From contig NC_134034.1 in the NCBI RefSeq assembly GCF_964204645.1, positions 7,869,414 through 7,933,413 on the forward strand: a DNA stretch of 64,000 nt. Reading direction: 5' to 3'. The stretch is from Tubulanus polymorphus (taxonomy: Eukaryota; Nemertea; Palaeonemertea; Tubulaniformes; Tubulanidae). The position numbers and the translations under genes were made by a program. Numbering within the stretch: position 1 is the first letter of the stretch; each line of letters opens with the position of its first letter. Under the pieces are notes generated by a model that was not told where the DNA came from, did not search any database, and worked only from the letters and a program-made list of their open reading frames with translations. Shown in pieces: positions 19,887 through 31,264 of this stretch.

Positions 19887-20441
19887 TCAGAATATGCCGA
19901 TATGAGTCACCTGGTAATCCTCGAAACGCATCGGCATTCTCCTTGTACGGCCCGATCGCCTGGGCGCTGGTTCATCACTGTGATGCTCTGTTTCAACTTC
20001 CATCTCCACGGGTTCGTCAATAACCTCTCCGGAAACCTCTGAACTAAATGGTCTTTCGTCACTGGATGTCGGCGGCAACTCAGCTATCGGGTATGCCGGA
20101 GATTCTGGAACCGGTGTATTATCCAGAGTATTAATTGAGGGTCCTTCATTCGACGTACCCGTAGAACTTGTAGATTCACTTCCTGGGTGTTCTACTGTGG
20201 TTCCTGCATCCTGGTTTACTAATACTACTTCACTTCCTTGATCTATCGTTGACTCTCTGGGGATCTGTAGGATGACGTCGGAAACACTTTCTTCATCTGA
20301 AACATCGATAGTCGGTTCATCAACAAGATCCTTGGTGTCTCGTTGTGGAGGTGACTCCGGTAACTTCACCTGTCTTGGTCTCTTATGATCTCTTGTCATC
20401 TCCTCACAATCCCTCAAAGGGAAGGCTAGTAAATGCAGCAT
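19887..20441 (-). pseudogene. C-terminal tail of gypsy pol
   Basis: Open frame of 184 codons, acidic and Ser/Pro-rich, ending with the basic APRRSGRTRRMPMRFEDY segment. Many gypsy Pol proteins end with this kind of RRSGR-x-RR motif. It lies downstream of the integrase core in a different frame, with about 150 bases of broken reading between them. Confidence 0.65.
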
Positions 20442-20590
20442 ATTTCAGTGAAGCGTACGCTTCTTCTTTGAATTTCTCCCCTCGATGACATAAACTGGAA
20501 AGTCCTCATCCGGTCGAGCTACAACTACAAATTCCTCATTCCCCCACTTGTTGGACAACTTTCCTTGAGCCTTTGGTCCCGTGTTACGTA

Positions 20591-21276
20591 CTAATACTCT
20601 GTCCCAATGTTGATTGCACCGCCTTTTATTTGGTGATCATAGTATAAGCCGGATCTATCAGCCGCAGATACCATGTGTCGACGGGCTATCTCATGAGCTT
20701 GTTGGATTTCCTCTTGCAGATTTTCTCCAAATTTAGTCCTGCACCTCAATTTGTCTAATTGGAATATCCTATCGAGTTGTAACGTAGGCTCACGCCCAAA
20801 CAGCAATCTATATGGTGAATATCCTGTAGTACGGTGAGGTGTATTATTGTATTGCCAGACGACCGTATTTAGATGTTTACACCATTTCCCTTTTTGATCT
20901 TCAGCGAGTAGCAAAAGTCTGCTCCGAAGGGTCTGGTTCATCTTCTCGACACATCCATTTCCCTCCAGATGATACGGAGACGATCTGCTTTTTTTCCATA
21001 CCCAGCATGGTAGAATAACTCCTTCAACACCAGACTTTCAAAGTTTCTCCCCTGGTTGCTGTGCAGTTTCTTCGGTATACCGTACCGGACAATAAACTGA
21101 CTATAAATCGATCTCGCAGTTGTTGTTGCCAGCAGATTTTTCGTTGGAATTACGACTGAGAACTTGGAGAAGTGGTCCGTTAAGACGAGTAAGTTCTCGA
21201 ATCCTGCGGATGGTTCAAGTTTAAGGAAATCCATACAGAGAAGTTCCAAGGGTTCACCCGTGAGAATGGATTCCAA
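20591..21276 (-). pseudogene. Gypsy integrase core, frameshifted
   Basis: Two frames (20938-21276 and 20591-20941) join at the MNQTLRSRL segment. The first catalytic Asp is in LLCMDFLKLE. The second, normally HSDQG, reads HSNQGRNFES, so the catalytic Asp is Asn. The third region is broken by the frameshift before MNQTLRSRL. The second frame carries the usual WQYNNTPHRTTGYSPY and LLFGREP motifs. Such an enzyme would be inactive. Confidence 0.85.
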
Positions 21277-21297
21277 TGGTGCTCGATCTGCAGTAGC

Positions 21298-21795
21298 TCA
21301 GTTCACTACACATCTACGACACGTATTACAATACTGCTCCACGTCGGAAAACATACCTGGCCACAGAAATCGTGAGTTAACGACAGTCCGCGTCTTGTCT
21401 CTACCAATGTGGCCGAGTCTGTCATGGGCCCAGTGGAGTATGAGTTCTATTTTATGGTAAGGTATCAACACTTGGTGAACGGGACCGCCTTCAACATTTT
21501 TCTTCCGAGTCAGTATTCCATCCTGCACTTCCAAGGAAGACAGGTATTTGACATAGCGCTGTTCCCAGCGATTCGCAAGACAGAACTTCTTGTTCTTCAT
21601 GACGCATTCTTTCAACTTGCAAATAGTTTCGTCACGCTCCTGTAGCTCAATGATGTCCTCCGCCGGTAATTGAACGACTTGGAGACTCTCAGTCTGTGCA
21701 GCACAGCATACAGGTCTAGAAGTAGAAGCCGATGCACATACTGCCTGTATTACATCTTGATTTACCTTACGACTTAGAATGTCTGCGTCTGTCAT
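21298..21795 (-). pseudogene. Gypsy integrase N-terminal HHCC region
   Basis: A 165-codon open stretch ending in the zinc-binding segment: HDRLGHIGRDKT, then WPGMFSDVEQYCNTCRRC. It overlaps the end of the RNase H frame (21767-23152) by 29 bases, where a frameshift follows the DILSR-like region. It links RNase H to the integrase core in the normal gypsy order. Confidence 0.8.
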
Positions 21796-23152
21796 GTTTT
21801 ATTCCAGGAGTGTACACAATGTCCAGTTTGTAAACGGACAGCGATTGGAGCCAACGGTGGCTGGCGGCGTCTAATTTTGCTACTTTTAGCACATGAGTGA
21901 GGGGGTTATTATCCGTTTCAAAGGTGCATGACTGTCCGTACAGGTATTCATGGAAGACCTCTGTTACCGCCCATTTAAGGGCCAGGAACTCTAATTTGTG
22001 GACCGGGTAGTTGACTTCCGCGTTTTTTAAACTTCTGCTGGCGTAGCCTATCACCCTTCGTTTTGCTTCTTGTTCCTGGTAGAGAATTGCTCCTAATCCG
22101 GATCCGCTTGCGTTGCATCGGAGTAAGAATGGTTTATCGTAGTCGGCAAATCCGAGGATTGGAGGATTTACAAGATTGTTTTTCAATGTCTCAAAAGCCT
22201 TCATTTCCAATTCACCCCACTGGACCATTACGTCTTTTCCTTTGACGTTCCGTTTAGGAAGACCTTTCAGCTGTTCGGTGAACGGTTTTGCCACATTAGC
22301 AAAATCTCTAACATATCTTCTGTAGAATCCACTGAATCCGAGAAATTTTCTCAGACCCTCGATCGTATCTGGAGGTTCCCAATTCCTAATGGTCTCTGTC
22401 TTGGCAGGATCCGTTTCAATGCCCTTTTCTGACACTTTATGTCCAGGGAAAATCACGTCGGGCTGCATGAAGGAACATTTTGAAGCCTTGACATTCAGGC
22501 CAGCTTTCCATAGTCTTTTCAGTACTTCGTGTAATCGCTCAGCAGCTGCTTGGCCCCCCTTAGCGAAAATAATTATATCTTTTAAGAGCTCCCGCTCCTC
22601 ATCACCTTTGGCACTAGCTAACTTGACACTCTCCAGAAATTCCTCATCAGTTAATACCTGTCTTCGGTCATCTCCCTTGTTATTTGATTCCGCTTCAATC
22701 GGCACTTCTTCGACCGACGATGCTTGGCAAATGATCGACTTAGCCGGAATGGTGACGTCCCTGTCTGTAAAATTTCGCACTTGTATTCCCACACGACTAC
22801 ACTGAACTTTAGAGACTTTGGATAATGTGGGCATAACACTAAGTCCATCTAGGCGGGCTTTGTCCGTCATCACCAATCCTTCCATATTTCTAACTAGCCC
22901 ACGGATAGTAGATTCCGCGCCTGCAGGTATAATTACCGCAGACGTAGTTTTCACCAAGTTCAGACTTTCCTGTCTCCGATGAACCCCTGGAACTTTTAAA
23001 TAGTCCAAGACATAAGTCCCAATGAGTAGTGGAACCTTTTCATGATACTCGGTTGGTTCTACGACGAACGCTATTATGGCTAAATCATCCACACCATCAC
23101 GGTAATCGAGCTCCGCTATACCTTCATAAGGGAGTATTGAGTATCTCATCAC
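21767..23152 (-). pseudogene. Gypsy pol: post-protease region joined to RNase H, RT core deleted
   Basis: 461-codon open frame. The N-terminal 170 residues are the linker between protease and RT. It then jumps from GDEERELLKD straight to IIIFAKGG, which normally directly follows the YxDD active site. The fingers and palm, about 150-200 residues, are therefore absent, yet the frame stays open. After that come the thumb (LRKFLGFSGFYRRYV) and an RNase H domain whose first catalytic Asp is Asn (RCNASGSG). The precise join suggests deletion in one event; the element depends on other copies. Confidence 0.85.
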
Positions 23153-23222
23153 CAGCTACTGTGCTCAATTCCACCGGCAGGGCTAAGTCTTCAACTGGAT
23201 GAATCTCAACACTATGATGGTG

Positions 23223-23725
23223 TTATTGCAGATATCTCTTAGAAACAGTAGATACGGGGGAACCACTATCTTGGAGTGACATGCATGGTTGGTTCTGTAT
23301 GTACACGAGCTTTTCGCGGCGTGGACCTACTAGTTGCGTCTTGGGTTTCTGGAGGCTGTCTCCATTTTCCGCCTGGCCCCGCCTCCCTGACCAGGTTCCT
23401 CTGCGTTTTCCGGACACTGAGCTTTCATGTGTCCTTTTACTCCACACCTGTAACATGTTCTTTCTTCCACCGGAACCGTGGGAGGTCGGTTCTGTGGACC
23501 ACCATTCCTCCACCTCGATGGTCTCCAGGTCCGTTGCTCTAGTTCCAGTCTCATTTTGTTCATTTCTCCTTCCATCTTCCGAAGTTTGTTAAGGATCATT
23601 TGCATCTCTTCCGATTTGGTTGTTTCGTTTACCTTGGTCTCGTTTACGAAAGTTTTCCTTTTATTCCGAGGTGATCTACTCTGCCTCATGGCCATGGGTG
23701 ATTCGCTTTCAACTTTCCGGGCCAT
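23223..23725 (-). pseudogene. Gypsy gag zinc knuckle and aspartic protease
   Basis: Two overlapping frames. The upstream one (23330-23725) has a CCHC knuckle, CYRCGVKGHMKAQC, after a basic and coiled region. The second (23223-23513) contains the protease active-site triad in MSLQDSGSPVSTVS. The frame change in the overlap may be a natural gag-pol shift or a mutation. Confidence 0.8.
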
Positions 23726-23787
23726 GGTTACTAGTTTCCTGAAGTTGTACTCCTTTTCTTTGTACAGGCGGGTGGCCGCTTTCCCTT

Positions 23788-24675
23788 CTATAATTGACAG
23801 GCCTCTCCAGAACTGTATTTTAGCATATCGTCAGTCACCGGCACGGAGCCTCCCCCAGTAGCTTTTATTTTTGCAGCAATCTCCTCACGACTACTAGCAT
23901 ATATAGCAATGTTTTCGTCCTCTAGTTGTATGCACTGGTGAAACTTCACGAAAATCTCCTCAGGGTCTAAAACTTCCCCGTACATCAGCTCCATCTTGTC
24001 TAGAATTCTCATAGGTGTCAACTCATCTTCGTCCTGGTATAAGTTAGTCAACACTCATAAAGCTGCTCCTCTTAAAGATGAACGGATCGCACGGAGGCAC
24101 GTCAACTCGCTGAGTGTGGTGTCCTTTATTAACCCTCTCACTTCCTGCTTCCATTGGATATAGGAGATTTCTCCCTTAGCTTCCACCCCAGAGAAGATGC
24201 CAATCCTGGTATTCTGAAGAGCCACTGCGGTTATCCCTTCAGCTGCTTTTACTGGTGACTTTGGTGAGGGCGATTCTTGTTCACCATAATTTAATTCAGC
24301 TTTCACTTTACGAGTGCTGCGGAAACTCTACTTTGCGCCCCCGGTTTCATGGCACTGAAACTCTTTACCATCAGGTCGACCATCGAATTATCCTAAGCTG
24401 TGCCCACCATATCTACCAAGAACTCTTCTTGTGACGGATCCAAAGGCAACACACGAAAGGTAATTAAAACGTCTGCGACATTCACACTTTTACCATGGGC
24501 TTTAAGGGCCATGTTCGAAGACCCCGCATGTTTGAATACCAGAAAAACTCCTTCCGGTACTTCTTTTATGGCTATAACTTTCCCACATTTCCTGAAGTAT
24601 TCAGCGCAGTCGTCAGCTTGATGAGTTGTATGTATTATGATTGTGCGCCACCTGCATTTTCCGAAATAATGTTCA
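23788..24675 (-). pseudogene. Gypsy gag, N-terminal part
   Basis: Open pieces at 24055-24306 and 23788-24054 form the capsid-like part (YIQWKQEVRGLIKD; PEEIFVKFHQCIQLEDENI). Upstream, a frame at 24400-24672 (ADDCAEYFRKCGKVIAIKEV, then VFLVFKHAGSSNMALKAHG) resembles an RRM-like fold as found at the N-terminus of some metazoan gypsy Gag proteins. A TAG at about 24400 and frame changes separate the pieces. The family assignment of the N-terminal part is inference. Confidence 0.6.
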
Positions 24676-24742
24676 TATAATTATTTGAAGGGACGATTGA
24701 ACTCAATTATCAACGTACATCTGAATATGTAATAGACGGACG

Positions 24743-24763
24743 CCGGGCGCCGAAGGCGCCCGG
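24743..24763. repeat. GC-rich hairpin with GAA loop
   Basis: CCGGGCGCC, loop GAA, then GGCGCCCGG: a perfect 9-bp stem, with a further outer pair GGACG/CGTCC. Similar stem-loops with purine triloops occur at about 30955, 56565 and 57395. Confidence 0.7.
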
Positions 24764-24779
24764 AGGACGTCCCTTTGGT

Positions 24780-27430
24780 AAACGCGTATATGTGGATACT
24801 ACGAAGTGTCTTCTTAACCGATTCTGACTAGCTGACAAAGTCAGAAAAAATGACGTCAGTTGACGTCCGGTTTGAAGTTCATGGGGAAATCGGAAGTAGA
24901 ATTACGTCACGCTAAAATCCGGCAGCCCATTAACTAAAATCAGGCAATTTATGGATAGGGTTATTTCAGAGTTTATTTATTTCATGAAATTTCGAACAAG
25001 ATTGGGTCGATGAATAGTTTAACAATGAACCGCGTTGATCGATCGAGTTCGAAAATAGCTGAAATCCCCTTAGCAACGGGAGCGAATTCATAATAAACAA
25101 ACGACGCGCCGGCCGCGGCCCGGTGCCACGCGGTTCGGCGCGCAGGTTCGAATCCCGGAGAATTACGCTCTCTCGCGCGCAGCTGTCATTCCCAGCGGCA
25201 GCACTGAAATACACTTTTTTAATCAAAAGTAACGACCCTAAAAACTGCGGTGAGAGTCGCGTTAGAGTCGTAAAATTTCTCGGCCAGCGCGGCGGCGGAT
25301 CGGCACGGCGTAGTCTCGCTCTCGAGCAGCAGCAACATCGCGGTCGGCAAAAACATTAGTCTCCGCCCCTTCTTCACCAAATAAGGAATTCGCAACCGCT
25401 GGCCGCGTGCACTGCTTATTTTGAACCGTATTCCCGGCGGATTAGAAAGAAATTTTTCGCAAGAGAAATCAATTTTCGTACTGACATTCGCATTTCCTGC
25501 TAATTCGAGTTTTTTCTAGCAGAAAATAATTTTCCGATTTGTGCGTTTCAAACGCGTATTCGATTTTTTTTCTTTTTGAAGGTAATTAAGAAATGCGTTG
25601 GTAATCTTCTCATCTTCCTTTTATTTCCAAATGGAGCTAATTTCTAAATTAACTACCAGGTCAAAATTCTTCAATATTGCAAAAACCCCTCTCAGTTTCC
25701 ACCATAGAAATGTCATTGGTAACGGGTTTCACAAAGAGTTTTAAACCATTAAAAAATGACACTTTATCTAAACCGAAAGAATAATCTTTTTAGCAGACAG
25801 TGGTACCGAGACCTGATTTATAAGAAATTTTTCAAGTTTTTTTTCTCGCAAAAATTAAAATATTAAATTTCATTTGATCTTATAATATAGAATTATGAGG
25901 TTTGATTCATTTCTGAAATTTGGGCTTCTAATATATCAAGCCCAAATTTCAGAAATGAATCAAAACTTACAGTTACAGAGTTACAGTTTCATCTTCTTTC
26001 TTCCCACCCCTTAACTCGAGCATTAATTTTAAATTTTCCAAGTTTTGACTAAGAATTGATTTAATTTCTTCATTAATTCATTGCTTTGGGTTCAACTACA
26101 GTACAATTTCAATATGAAATATTGGAGTTGATTCTCTTTCCAGTTTCATTAACAACATTTAAGTGTGCTCCTTGTCACTGACAATATTTTGAGTGTTTTC
26201 GACTTCGTTACCCCGTACTTGAGGTTGTTTTCCAGTATGGAATTACACAACGACAATTGGCTTTAAACTCAACAAACATTATTAAAGAATGTTTCAAACA
26301 AAATGCTTTATATAACGACATGAATAAACTTGTTTTACAAAACAAGAAAGTACATTTTGAACTTTTGAATGGTCGAATCCCATTTATTCACAGTAACCTG
26401 TGATGTGGCGATTCTCGGAGCCCTCCTTCTTGATGACGTCACTAACAAGTGGTCACGGCCGTACGCGTGCACTCATTTCTTTGAAAATCTAGCTTCCCCG
26501 CGCAGCGGGACCTGGTGACGCTGCGCCCCGCCCCCTTCGCGCTAAGAAATATCTTATTCCCAGTCAGCAGAGACAGGTTCTAAAGATCACAGAGTGCATC
26601 GCTGGAGGGTTTCCGATCCATATAATTGAATTTGAATTGGTGCGGTGGCGCTCTCAATGCGGAAGATTTTGTCATTCGGAATTTTTCATTCGGCGACGGA
26701 CGTTTATCGTTGTAAGTGATGTAATATGTAAAAAAATACAGGGAAACCTATCTCAATTTGTTTTTAGCGATGCAATGCAGCGGAACTAATAAGGAACATT
26801 TTTATATATAACATGACCATAGTACACTATCCTTGATGGAATAATAAGCTCCACTCGACAAACTCGTTCCCGTGCATTTTTATCTCTGTTTAAGCACACA
26901 CACACACAGCCCCTCTACCTACCATCAATGTCTAACCCCTGTTCGACCAACTGCGGGCGTTCGAAACATAAGCCTAATTGTAAAAGATAAGCATTAATCT
27001 AAGTTAATGCTGCATCTTAATCATAAAACCTTAGAAAGATTATTCTATTATTTAGGCCTATTCAAATTTTCTGTCACCTACAACCACGTGGAAAAAAGAC
27101 ACAGTCAAAATTGTGCATCACGCTTTGACGAAGAAATTGGTTCTAGGCTATAAATTTTACGACTCAAACGAATCTTTTCCTCAACAAAGCCGCTTTTAAT
27201 TTGATGCAAAATGTCATTTGCTTTTAAAATGTGTAACTAGGCCTAATCAAAAGGATATTTCAAAAGCAAACTTTGCCGGGCCAAGAGCCATATTGAATTC
27301 AATTTTTTCCGAACCAATATGCCTCTTTCATCGTAACATTATTTATCCTATTTCAAGATCTTAGGCCTACAAGTAGAGAGAGGGCCTATGTCGGGTTCAA
27401 ATCGGAATTTTTTAAGATTTATTTCATTTA
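24780..27430. other. No recognised gene; GC-rich promoter-like patches
   Basis: The region 25080-25370 is CpG-rich and could be a promoter or first exon of a host gene. A second CpG-rich patch lies at 26400-26560, with the CRE-like palindrome TGACGTCA (26432-26439) and a CCGCCCCC box. Another TGACGTCA is near 24851. No coding exon could be supported. Confidence 0.3.
25901..25964. repeat. Perfect 27-bp stem-loop
   Basis: The arm 25901-25927 (TTTGATTCATTTCTGAAATT plus TGGGCTT) is followed by a 10-base loop and its exact complement at 25938-25964. The size would suit a small foldback insertion or a hairpin RNA precursor. Confidence 0.85.
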
Positions 27431-27431
27431 A

Positions 27432-27914
27432 TTCCAGTTTTTCACTGTAGATTATCAAAGACATGTGGCGTTGTGGGAGTTCATAGTTGTTTGATAATCC
27501 ATCATTTGTAAGTGTAAAGCTATTTGAGGGATTCGAAACAGACATTTTGTAAATTTTGTAGCTTTATTACGTTTAATTCCAGATGTTTATCATGACACGT
27601 TTCATTTTGGGGGTTTGTCAGCGAATTGGTATGCTGTCGGCAGAAGTAGTTTGATAATTCGTTTCATGTAAGTAAACAGCTATTTGAAGGATTCGAAACC
27701 GAAATCTGTATTGTGAATTTTTTAGTTGTATTTTTTTTTTGATTCTCGGTGAATAGGACATGATTCATTTTGGGAGTTTGTCCGCGAGTTTGTATACTGT
27801 CAAATGAAGTTTCTTCGTCAATTTGTCTTATGTAAGTATCAATCTATAGGTTATTATTAGGGGTTCGATACAGAAATTTGGTGAATTCCTCAGATTTATT
27901 TTAATTTATTCCAG
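27432..27914 (+). repeat. Tandem exon-like units with conserved splice-site pattern
   Basis: Three diverged units of about 145-170 bp. Units A and B begin with an AATTCCAG acceptor-like sequence (ending 27437 and 27582) and contain a 70-85 base block. The blocks end in GTAAGT (27508, 27668, 27832), followed by a shared CTATTTGAGGGATTCGAAAC-like element. A fourth TTCCAG ends at 27914. In unit C the acceptor is not clean. No long frame is shared by the blocks, so protein coding is doubtful. Confidence 0.5.
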
Positions 27915-29268
27915 GTTGTCATCAGAAAAATATGTACTCTATTTCATAGGTTGGTCTTTGATTCAAAACTAAAAATGGATGATAGTTCTAAATGACCAAT
28001 CTAGTAAGTATGGCTCACTCGTCTTTTAGAATAAGAGACCTATTGCATTAATCCTTCAATTCAAGTTGCTATACAACCTTTTATACAGATATTTACCTTA
28101 TCAATATAAACATGTATTTGCCATTAGCCATACAATTCAGTAAAACTTTTCCCGTCCAGATTTTGAAACATCATTTGACTCAATTTTTCCTCCTGGCAAA
28201 TTGCTTTAGCTCATTCCAATGTTCGCAGTAAAAGTGAATTGTAGCATGTATGATTACCATCCATCAATTTTGTCTTGTTTCGTATTTTTAGCGAAAATCT
28301 CGAAAAAGTCTGACGTCGAGGCAGGTGGTGGCCAGAAAAAGGTATATTCTTGGGAAATATTTAAAGACGCATGGCAAACACACTTATTGTTCACTTTTTT
28401 CCTATCCTTATTTTGAAATTGAAGTATTGTAATAAACTATTGATTTATTTTTGTTGATCAACGCAACTAATTTTTGTTGTTTTCTTTCTTAATTTACATT
28501 TGAATTGGATGGTCATCTTGCGTAAGAGTTAGTTTGTCATCGAAGCAATACAGTCTAACTTGTTGACGTCTCAGATGCAGCGGGGTAGGGCGGTCGTTAT
28601 ATTGTGGACTTATCCAAATTACACTTACACAGCCCAACGTGTTTCAGTGTGTAAACTCTGTCGTACTCGGCATTATAAGACAATGAGGAATTGAGTTTTA
28701 GTCACCTGAGCCCTCGGCTTGATTCGAAAAAAAGACCTTAACTGACTTCACAGAATTTGATTATGAGTCAAGGATTTTCTAAATTTCTGAATGCTTTCTC
28801 TGGTTTTAAGATCAATTCAAATTCAATCTTCAAAATATTTTATTGAAATTAATCTACTGAAGACAGATTTTGAAATGAAGGATATATCCAGGCAAATAAT
28901 TACAGCAAAATCAACTGATGATCATGAAGGTGAAGTTTTCATTCATCTTCGGCTAATTTGTCTACCCCTGATGATTGAAGCATTTTGGTTACTCGCGCCA
29001 ATTAGTCAGCCAGAGTTGATTTTCATGCCATCTGACCTCTTTCCATCTGTAATTAAGCAATCAAATGTAAGAATTACTTAGGTAAGGAGCGAAATAATAT
29101 ATAGATATCTTAGGAGACTATTTGAAATCATGAGTTTGTTGTGAAAATCTATTACTACAGTCTCGTAGAGCATAGACACCAAGCCACGTGGCATTGGTAT
29201 TTTAAGGGCTATTCAGTTTACTCCAAAAATAGGTCAATGATTAACATTAAAAAGCTTCATATCAAGGG
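27915..29268. other. No recognised gene
   Basis: Short open frames at 28219-28416 and 28791-29081 show no motif. A possible micro-exon with acceptor (ATTTTTAG) and donor lies at about 28292-28341. Nothing else is supported. Confidence 0.4.
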
Positions 29269-30089
29269 TATGTCGCAGGACTCGTGACGCCCATGAATTA
29301 TCATCCCATAATTACAATGAATCCAATTCTGCATGTACGTTAGCACGACTGATTACTAATCCAAATATTGCATTACAAAAAAACAATTACGCAAAACGTC
29401 AAGTACTTACAGCATCTGAGACAGTTGCGCTTCAGTTAGAGAGTTAAGTTACGTCTTTGGCTGTCAATGTCGAAAAAGCCTAATTTGAAACATACATTTG
29501 CGCACTGTATTCCTTCAAGAATCCGCAAAGGAATTGAAGATCGTAGTGACCAGTTCATTCCACGAATAATAGCTGGAAAGAAAGTAATCAAAATAAATTG
29601 TCATGCACATTCAGTGTAAACCAGGCCATAACTAGCTGCTATTAAGGAATTCCACTGACTGGCTCTACCCATTATATTATATGTCGCAGGACTCGTGACG
29701 CCCATGAATTATCATCTTATAATTACAATGAATCCAATTCTGCATGTACGTTAGCACGACTGATTACTAATCCAAATATTGCATTACAAAAAAACAATTA
29801 CGCAAAACGTCAAGTACTTACAGCATCTGAGACAGTTGCGCTTCAGTTAGAGTGTTAAGTTACGTCTTTGGCTGTCAATGTCGAAAAAGCCTAATTTGAA
29901 ACATACATTTGCGCACTGTATTCCTTCAAGAATCCGCAAAGGAATTGAAGATCGTAGTGACCAGTTCATTCCACGAATAATAGCTGGAAAGAAAGTAATC
30001 AAAATAAATTGTCATGCACATTCAGTGTAAACCAGGCCATAACTAGCTGCTATTAAGGAATTCCACTGACTGGCTCTACCCATTATATT
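29269..30089. repeat. Tandem duplication of 411 bp
   Basis: Two direct copies (29269-29679 and 29680-30089) start with TATGTCGCAGGACTCGTGAC and end with CTACCCATTATATT. They differ at only a few bases (for example CCCA/CTTA near 29308), so the duplication is recent. No gene content was recognised. Confidence 0.9.
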
Positions 30090-30572
30090 TAGGGCCTAAA
30101 TCTATTCTAGGCGCATTCCCCAAAAAAGCTAGGCATTAAGTAAGTAGCTAACAATGATCATTGCTTCACCGAGTAGGCCCACTCATTTGCTACCACACTC
30201 ATATTATTAAAGAAATCATTTAATACATTCCCTGGTTCACGGATTCTCACCTTAAAATACATAAACTCCGCTGTCGTTGTTATCGATCCGAGTCGTCAAC
30301 TGAACGCAGAAGTAAAATTCCGTGTGAAAATTCCGACAATTTCTGTCCATATCACGTTGATTTGAGCCCGAAATCTTCAGGAAATGTAGCCAACGTAAAT
30401 TGATTTACGAATAGAATTAATCAATTGACTCATTTTAGAAATCATGGTTTCGTGAAATTCATTAAAGTCCTAAAACTCGCGATAAATTTAAGCCGAAAAT
30501 GATTTCAACCATCCACCATGTTGTTTCATTAATAAAACAATTGTTGCGCGCCGGCGCTGTACTGCGATAATG

Positions 30573-30652
30573 CATGGTTTCACTGGGATTCGAACCCTCA
30601 ACCTCTCAGTTGTGATTCGAACACCTTATCCACCCTGCCACAGGACAGAACG
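30573..30652 (-). repeat. tRNA-derived SINE head or tRNA-like sequence
   Basis: On the minus strand, a tRNA-like stretch shows an A-box-like region (TGGCAGGGTGGATAAGG) and a canonical B box (GGTTCGAATCCC) about 35 bases downstream. No complete acceptor stem was found, so a SINE relic is more likely than a functional tRNA. Confidence 0.55.
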
Positions 30653-30821
30653 CGTCTTTTACCGTTAGTGGGAGTACGCGACACGGCGAGTGGCCATTGC
30701 TACTTTCATCCGGTGTTATCTTACAGTAAGTAATTTTAAGTTTAAAATAGGATGGAGAGTGCATAGATAGAATCAACGCGGAGAGAATGAGGGTTATATT
30801 ATTATTCTACATTTCGATTAG

Positions 30822-30990
30822 AAGCTGTTAGTTGTCGAATCTGATAGATGAATTTTATGTGCTGAAAAAAGTGGAAAATATGTAAACAATAATAATAATA
30901 AACAGAATTACAAGAGGATTTTCGACGAAAGTCAGAAAACCCTAAATATAGCTGCAAAGCAGCGATAACGGGTTTTCTGCTGTCTTAGAA
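30822..30990. repeat. Dispersed hairpin-tipped repeat
   Basis: Contains GTTAGTTGTCGAATCTGA, later an ACAGAATTACAAGA segment, and ends with the stem-loop GCTGCAAAGCAGC followed by AACGGGTTTTCTGC. Related sequences lie at 56500-56600 and 57296-57432. Confidence 0.6.
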
Positions 30991-31006
30991 TCCTGTTCAA
31001 CGGTGG

Positions 31007-31240
31007 ATTTCGACAAAGCATTTGATAAGACACAACATCAGCCATTACTAAACAGGCTATTAGGAAACAGTATCAATGATAGGTCGCCCAAATGGCTCAG
31101 CAGTTATCTCTGAACGAAAACTTGTAGCCGAAATCAACGGAATCTTGGAATAAGTCGGTCTAACTAGTGGAGTCACGCAAAGTAGTATCCTAAGTCGTCT
31201 TCTGTTTAATGTCCTGACGTACACAGTAGGCTAATCCAAA
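31007..31240 (+). pseudogene. Non-LTR retrotransposon RT fragment
   Basis: A degenerate reading of motifs found in CR1/Jockey-type reverse transcriptases: VDFDKAFDK, then WLSSYL, EINGIL and GVTQSSILSRLLFNV, separated by stops and at least one frameshift. Only the palm region is present; the element is an old fragment. Confidence 0.7.
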
Positions 31241-31264
31241 ATATACCAGACCGAGTAAATTTCC

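Larger units (their letters stand above)
19887..24675 (-). mobile_element. Ty3/gypsy retrotransposon, internally deleted
   Basis: Minus-strand order from right to left is gag (with an RRM-like N-terminal region), zinc knuckle, protease, RNase H, integrase and an acidic pol tail. The polymerase core of reverse transcriptase is missing. LTRs were not identified. It has a base composition nearer 48% GC, in contrast to the Polintons. Confidence 0.85.

Noticed and set aside
22389-22805. Plus-strand ORFs within the gypsy element (also 23276-23861, 24400-24680)
   Set aside because: They are antisense to clear gypsy pol and gag domains on the minus strand.
25095-25170. Possible tRNA gene (GGTTCGAATCCCGG B-box-like sequence)
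   Set aside because: No matching A box, anticodon stem or acceptor stem could be formed around it.
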